64,000 nt of DNA, from contig NZ_CP132942.1 of the NCBI RefSeq assembly GCF_040359615.1, positions 1,860,001-1,924,000 of the forward strand. Reading direction: 5' to 3'. Position 1 is the stretch's first letter. The number at the start of each line of letters is the position of its first letter. This stretch comes from Tunturibacter psychrotolerans (GTDB taxonomy: Bacteria > Acidobacteriota > Terriglobia > Terriglobales > Acidobacteriaceae). The position numbers and the translations under genes were made by a program. The notes under the pieces were generated by a model, which searched no databases, had not been told where the DNA came from, and worked only from the letters and a program-made list of their open reading frames with translations. Below are positions 60,764 through 64,000 of this stretch, piece after piece.

Positions 60764-62464
60764 TTAAATACCCACTGGATATGGCTTCTCATGCATCTCT
60801 TGATCCGGATCGCGGCTCCGTTCAAAACGCCCCTGCAGCAGGCTCAACAGGCCCGTATACCAGTATCCGAACACAAACAGCACCAGGAATGGCACTGTAA
60901 AGAAGTTCTCCGTCGAGATCGCGTAGTAAACCGTCCATGCAAAGTAACATCCAATCGCCATCTCAATCCAGGGAATCACTCCCAGTCGCTTGCGATAGAC
61001 CGTTGCCTGACTCTTCTCACCCTTCTTCTTCACGCTATACTTCGGCGTCCGTGCAAAGGCGCTCTTCACTCCAAACAGCGCCTCTATCACGGCTTTAGTA
61101 TTGGTGATCGTCAGCCCTACTCCACCGAGCGCCATGACGAACGGGACATAGACGATAGATTTGTACCAGCTCTTCGGATAGAGCTCCTTCTGGCTCACCA
61201 TGTAGAACGTCGAAACCGACATTGTGCTCGCGATGAACAAAGGAAAATCGATCAGCAGCATCTGAATGTAACCCTGCCAGCTACGAATAATCATCGCCGG
61301 CATCAGCAATACACTCAGCACGATCATAAGCGGATAGCTGATATTCGCCGTCAGGTGGTACCAGGCTTCGAGCTTCGTATGCCACGGCGCATCGCTCTTG
61401 AGCACTCGCGGCAGAATCTTTTTCCCCGTCTGGATCAGCCCCTTGGCCCATCGTGCCTGTTGGGTCTTGAACGCCGTCATCTCGATCGGCAACTCCGCCG
61501 GGCACTCCACATCTTGCAGATACTTGAACTGCCATCCGACCAACTGCGCCCTGTAGCTTAGGTCGGTATCTTCTGTCAGCGTGTCGTGCTGCCAGCCGCC
61601 AGCAGTCGAGATCGTCTCTCGACGCCACATCCCCGCCGTACCATTGAAATTAAAGAAAACTCCAGCCCGGCTTCTTCCTCCATGCTCGAGCACAAAGTGT
61701 CCATCGAGCAGGATAGCCTCCACCTGCGTCAGAAAGCTGTAGTTCCTGTTCAGGTGTGTCCAGCGCGTCTGCACCATGCCTATCTCCGGCTGCGCGAAGT
61801 GATGGATTACCTGCATCACCCACTGCCGCGGCGGTACAAAATCCGCGTCGAAGATTGCAACAAACTCGCCCCGCGCAACGTCGAGCCCCTTGTCCAGAGC
61901 TCCGGCCTTATATCCATGCCGGTTGCTGCGATGCAGATACACAATCGGCTGCGGCTCCATTCCGACAAAGCCACGCGCATACCGTTCGACGATATCCCGT
62001 GCCACGCCGGTCGTCTCATCGGTAGAGTCGTCCAGTACCTGAACCTCGAACCGGTCTCGCGGATAATCCAGTCTGCACACTGCCTCAATCAAGCGTTCGA
62101 TTACAAACTGTTCATTGAAGATCGGCAGTTGAATCGTCACAAACGGCAATTCGCCCTCGGCGAACCGCATCGGCGGCTCACTCCACTTTGCCGCGCTCTT
62201 TTTGTTTCTGAAGTAGAGCCACACCAGCTGATAGCGATGAATCCCGTAGAACGCCAGAATAATCATGACGATGAAATAGGGAATCAGCAACGCCGTATCG
62301 AACGCATTCCATCGGTAGAGATGCTCAAACGTCTTATCCGCGTAGTGCGTCTTCCAATAGTGACCGAAGCCCTTTGGACCCACCAGCAACGCGAGTTGAG
62401 ACGTCAATAATTGAAGAGAAAAGTGCAGGATCGTTGCTCCACCAGAAGGTTCGGGGGTACCCAA
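60764..62464 (-). CDS. Family 2 glycosyltransferase, cellulose synthase-like
   Basis: 566 residues. The only upstream start in frame is a TTG at 62464 (MGTPEP); no ATG occurs before the first membrane span. Processive GT2 pattern: substrate Asp in VLDDSTDE, DxD in IFDADFVPP, catalytic TEDTDLSYRAQLVGW, and QxxRW in QQARWAKGLIQTG, with membrane spans at the N-terminus (TALLIPYFIVMIILAFYGI) and four or more after QxxRW. Family members make beta-glucan-like or mannan polymers, or transfer sugars to lipids. No PilZ domain is seen. A small membrane protein gene follows. Product not determined. Confidence 0.9.
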   Translation of the reverse strand: MGTPEPSGGATILHFSLQLLTSQLALLVGPKGFGHYWKTHYADKTFEHLYRWNAFDTALLIPYFIVMIILAFYGIHRYQLVWLYFRNKKSAAKWSEPPMRFAEGELPFVTIQLPIFNEQFVIERLIEAVCRLDYPRDRFEVQVLDDSTDETTGVARDIVERYARGFVGMEPQPIVYLHRSNRHGYKAGALDKGLDVARGEFVAIFDADFVPPRQWVMQVIHHFAQPEIGMVQTRWTHLNRNYSFLTQVEAILLDGHFVLEHGGRSRAGVFFNFNGTAGMWRRETISTAGGWQHDTLTEDTDLSYRAQLVGWQFKYLQDVECPAELPIEMTAFKTQQARWAKGLIQTGKKILPRVLKSDAPWHTKLEAWYHLTANISYPLMIVLSVLLMPAMIIRSWQGYIQMLLIDFPLFIASTMSVSTFYMVSQKELYPKSWYKSIVYVPFVMALGGVGLTITNTKAVIEALFGVKSAFARTPKYSVKKKGEKSQATVYRKRLGVIPWIEMAIGCYFAWTVYYAISTENFFTVPFLVLFVFGYWYTGLLSLLQGRFERSRDPDQEMHEKPYPVGI

Positions 62465-62601
62465 CCGATTCTACGCGAATCGCCGCTTGAAATCTGATTC
62501 AAACGCACTCAGGCGGCTCAATCAGAATCCATCAAGTCGGATGGCCGAGCCAGCTCACGGCAACTGCGCGGAAGCCTCACAAAAACGAGGGCGGTGGTCG
62601 T

Positions 62602-63555
62602 CTAGTTCAGAAACATTGTTCGATAAACCGTATCGCGCTGAACCGGCCTAAAACCAGCGTCGCGAATCACCTGCCGCAGCTGTTCCTCAGTGGCGGCATT
62701 TGCGCCCTCGGCGAGCATCACACTGCCCACGTCGTTGCCGCCGAATCGTAACCCAACCTGCAGAACCTTCAGACCCTGCGTCTCGAGATTCGATTGGACG
62801 TTCCGGACGTTATCGAGATACATGCGCGAGATTGCGAGCGTCTTCAGATACTCGACTGCCGTCGCCTCCTCAAATCCCTGCACTGACGCGGCTTTTGGCG
62901 CGAAGCTGCACGGTGTGAATGAGGCGAAGCCGTTCGTCTCCTCCTGCAAACTACGCACTGCTTCGAGGTGATTCACTCGATGTTCCATCGTCTCGCCGCA
63001 GCCGAAGGTCATTGTTGCGGTGGTTTGGATGCCGAGCCTGTGTGCGGCGCGGTGGACTGCAAGCCAGTCTGCGACGGCCCACTTTTTGCGAGCGCCCTGT
63101 TGCACCTCATCGTCGAGAATTCCCGCGTCATCACCGGGGATTGAGTCGAGTCCGGCGTCGCGCAGGCGTGCAATTGTTTCGGACACGGTGACTCCGGACT
63201 GTTCAGCGATCGACAGGATTTCGCTGGCCGAAAGGGAGTGCAGCCAAATGGCAGGGAAGCGCTTTTTAATGCCGCGAAACAGCCCGTCAAACCAGGAGAT
63301 TGTGAGCGCCGGGGTCACTTCGCCCTGCAGCATTACGCCATGGCCGCCCTTTGCGACGATGTCAGAGATCTTCTCGCAGAGTGGATCGAAACCCGCGCCA
63401 GTTGCGGATTCTGTGTAGTTGACTCTTCCGTCGATGACATAACTTACTACGCCTTCGGGGTGCAGCCGGCGGCGTACCGCGTCGGCTTCCATTCCAATTC
63501 CAATCAGATCGTCGCTGCGAAAGCAGTCCAGAGCTTCGTTACGGCTAATTCCCAT
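62602..63555 (-). CDS. MqnC-like protein lacking the radical-SAM cysteine motif (degenerate)
   Basis: 317 residues. Nearly the whole chain matches MqnC (cyclic dehypoxanthine futalosine synthase, futalosine route to menaquinone): DLIGIGMEADAVRRRLHPEG, VSYVIDGRVNYT, LHSLSASEILSIAE, IARLRDAGLDSIP, TTATMTFGCGETMEHRVNHLEA, GLKVLQVGLRFGGNDVGSVMLAEGA, and RDAGFRPVQRDTVYRT. But after NYT (48) the CX3CX2C segment that binds the 4Fe-4S cluster is absent, replaced by ESATGAGFDPLC; other frames do not restore it. GGGAE also reads GDDAG (141-145). So no radical-SAM chemistry is expected. It may be a pseudoenzyme or a partner of a true MqnC elsewhere. The MqnC active copy is not in this window. Confidence 0.88.
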   Translation of the reverse strand: MGISRNEALDCFRSDDLIGIGMEADAVRRRLHPEGVVSYVIDGRVNYTESATGAGFDPLCEKISDIVAKGGHGVMLQGEVTPALTISWFDGLFRGIKKRFPAIWLHSLSASEILSIAEQSGVTVSETIARLRDAGLDSIPGDDAGILDDEVQQGARKKWAVADWLAVHRAAHRLGIQTTATMTFGCGETMEHRVNHLEAVRSLQEETNGFASFTPCSFAPKAASVQGFEEATAVEYLKTLAISRMYLDNVRNVQSNLETQGLKVLQVGLRFGGNDVGSVMLAEGANAATEEQLRQVIRDAGFRPVQRDTVYRTMFLN

Positions 63556-63639
63556 GCTTCAATTCTACGGTTTTTGGCAGAAAAAAATCTGGATGGGGAA
63601 AAGCGCTTAATTGTGGGGGGATTTTGCGTTTTTGATGTG

Positions 63640-63742
63640 TTTTGTTGTGGTAAAAACGTGGTCAAGTTGTGGTGAAATGCGTGGCTAGTGTGGTGTTTTA
63701 GCCGTCACTTTTTCCGGGCTGAAAAATACGCCACGTTTTTGA
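63640..63742 (+). repeat. Phased GTGG-array repeat, copy 2
   Basis: GTGG(T/C) at 63647, 63658, 63669, 63681 and 63690 (spacings 11, 11, 12, 9), then GTCACTTTTT, GGCTGAAAAATA and GCCACGTTTTT. Its order and spacing match copy 1 at 9019-9110. It lies in the upstream region of the MqnC-like gene. Confidence 0.75.
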
Positions 63743-63778
63743 ACTTTATTTTCAGTGCCGCAAGACTCCCGGACGAGC

Positions 63779-64000
63779 CTACCGGTGCAGCAACTGAACC
63801 AGCAGAACAATCACCACCACCGCTAGTACGAGCAGGAGCGAGACTCCTGCCTTCAGCCACAGGCCAAACGATGCCACGCCCTTTTCCAGCGTTGCCATCC
63901 TGTGTTCGTGTTGCTCCATCGAAAGCCGCGCCCGTTTCACCTCTTCGCCTACTGCGGTGATCTGTGCGCTCTGGTCCTGCAACTGGCGATAGAGGCCCAG
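63779..64000 (-). CDS. Coiled-coil protein with C-terminal membrane anchor (partial)
   Basis: The frame is open to the window edge, so the N-terminus is outside. Visible are QDQSAQITAVGEEVKRARLS and MEQHEHRMATLEKGVA, a charged heptad-like helix, then a span LKAGVSLLLVLAVVVIVLLV ending LLHR. It looks like a small membrane-anchored coiled-coil protein. Product unknown. Confidence 0.6.
   Translation of the reverse strand: MGLYRQLQDQSAQITAVGEEVKRARLSMEQHEHRMATLEKGVASFGLWLKAGVSLLLVLAVVVIVLLVQLLHR

Noticed and set aside
63556..63778. Frameshift explanation for the missing Cys motif of the MqnC-like gene
   Set aside because: All three frames were read near residues 46-62; none contains CX3CX2C, so a simple indel does not restore it.
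1..64000. Mobile elements, CRISPR arrays, prophage, tRNA or rRNA genes
   Set aside because: No transposase, integrase, phage structural gene, regularly spaced direct repeat or tRNA cloverleaf was recognised by reading; short tRNAs could be missed without a scanner.

Overview
The window looks like chromosomal DNA of an acidobacterium of the class Terriglobia (Granulicella, Terriglobus or Edaphobacter type). This is inference, from GC-rich coding DNA, a mixed strand layout with long minus-strand runs, Tat-type esterase and aminotransferase leaders, an M13 peptidase, an MqnC-type menaquinone protein, a split-S1 RNase E/G and many dispersed intergenic hairpin repeats. No rRNA, tRNA, CRISPR, prophage or transposase gene was found. 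About 51 protein genes are supported; most are core functions.

Layout. 1-6.7 kb (minus): 5'-part of a secreted patatin/beta-barrel phospholipase, RNase J, a small secreted TonB-C-like protein, rpiA and a Tat-exported carboxylesterase. 6.7-8.9 kb (plus): protoglobin and an FAD/disulfide oxidoreductase. 9.1-23.1 kb is one long minus-strand run. Its left part holds the lysine/diaminopimelate genes (asd-lysC-dapB, an M29 aminopeptidase, a Tat-exported HisC-like aminotransferase, an intrinsic terminator, then dapA-dapD). Its right part holds a HAD phosphatase, a lytic transglycosylase, an LPG-synthase-like membrane protein, nrdR, an NAD-type isocitrate dehydrogenase, a cupredoxin-like lipoprotein and a small membrane protein. 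23.2-26.6 kb (plus): small membrane protein, thrC, DUF1254/DUF1214 lipoprotein. 26.6-33.3 kb: STAS protein, quinone oxidoreductase, MATE and EamA transporters, M13 peptidase. 33.4-40.2 kb: a large secreted unknown protein, rpsT, and phoH-GH16-ybeY-corC. 40.7-54.6 kb: mreB, ald, ntrY-ntrX, era, a secreted esterase, then mreC-mreD-mrdA-rodA, the rod-shape/elongasome set. 55.2-64 kb: a 1240-residue Rne/Rng ribonuclease, an outer-membrane barrel, a small membrane protein, a cellulose-synthase-like glycosyltransferase, a degenerate MqnC, and the end of a coiled-coil membrane protein.

The most unusual signals are these. (1) A dispersed three-hairpin intergenic repeat with six copies, whose stems show clear compensatory base changes. 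(2) Two copies of an array of GTGG(T) motifs spaced about one helical turn apart (9.06 and 63.65 kb). (3) An MqnC homologue that has cleanly lost its radical-SAM CX3CX2C segment and the GGGAE motif. (4) An NtrX-type regulator in which the sigma-54 GAFTGA loop reads GAVPGG. (5) An RNase E/G whose S1 domain is split by about 760 residues of RGD-rich and acidic sequence. (6) A YbeY whose C-terminal tail is coded by a hairpin repeat.

All calls were made by reading the sequence. No database search or folding program was run. Start codons were moved from the longest frame where a ribosome binding site or family length favoured it; each entry says so.
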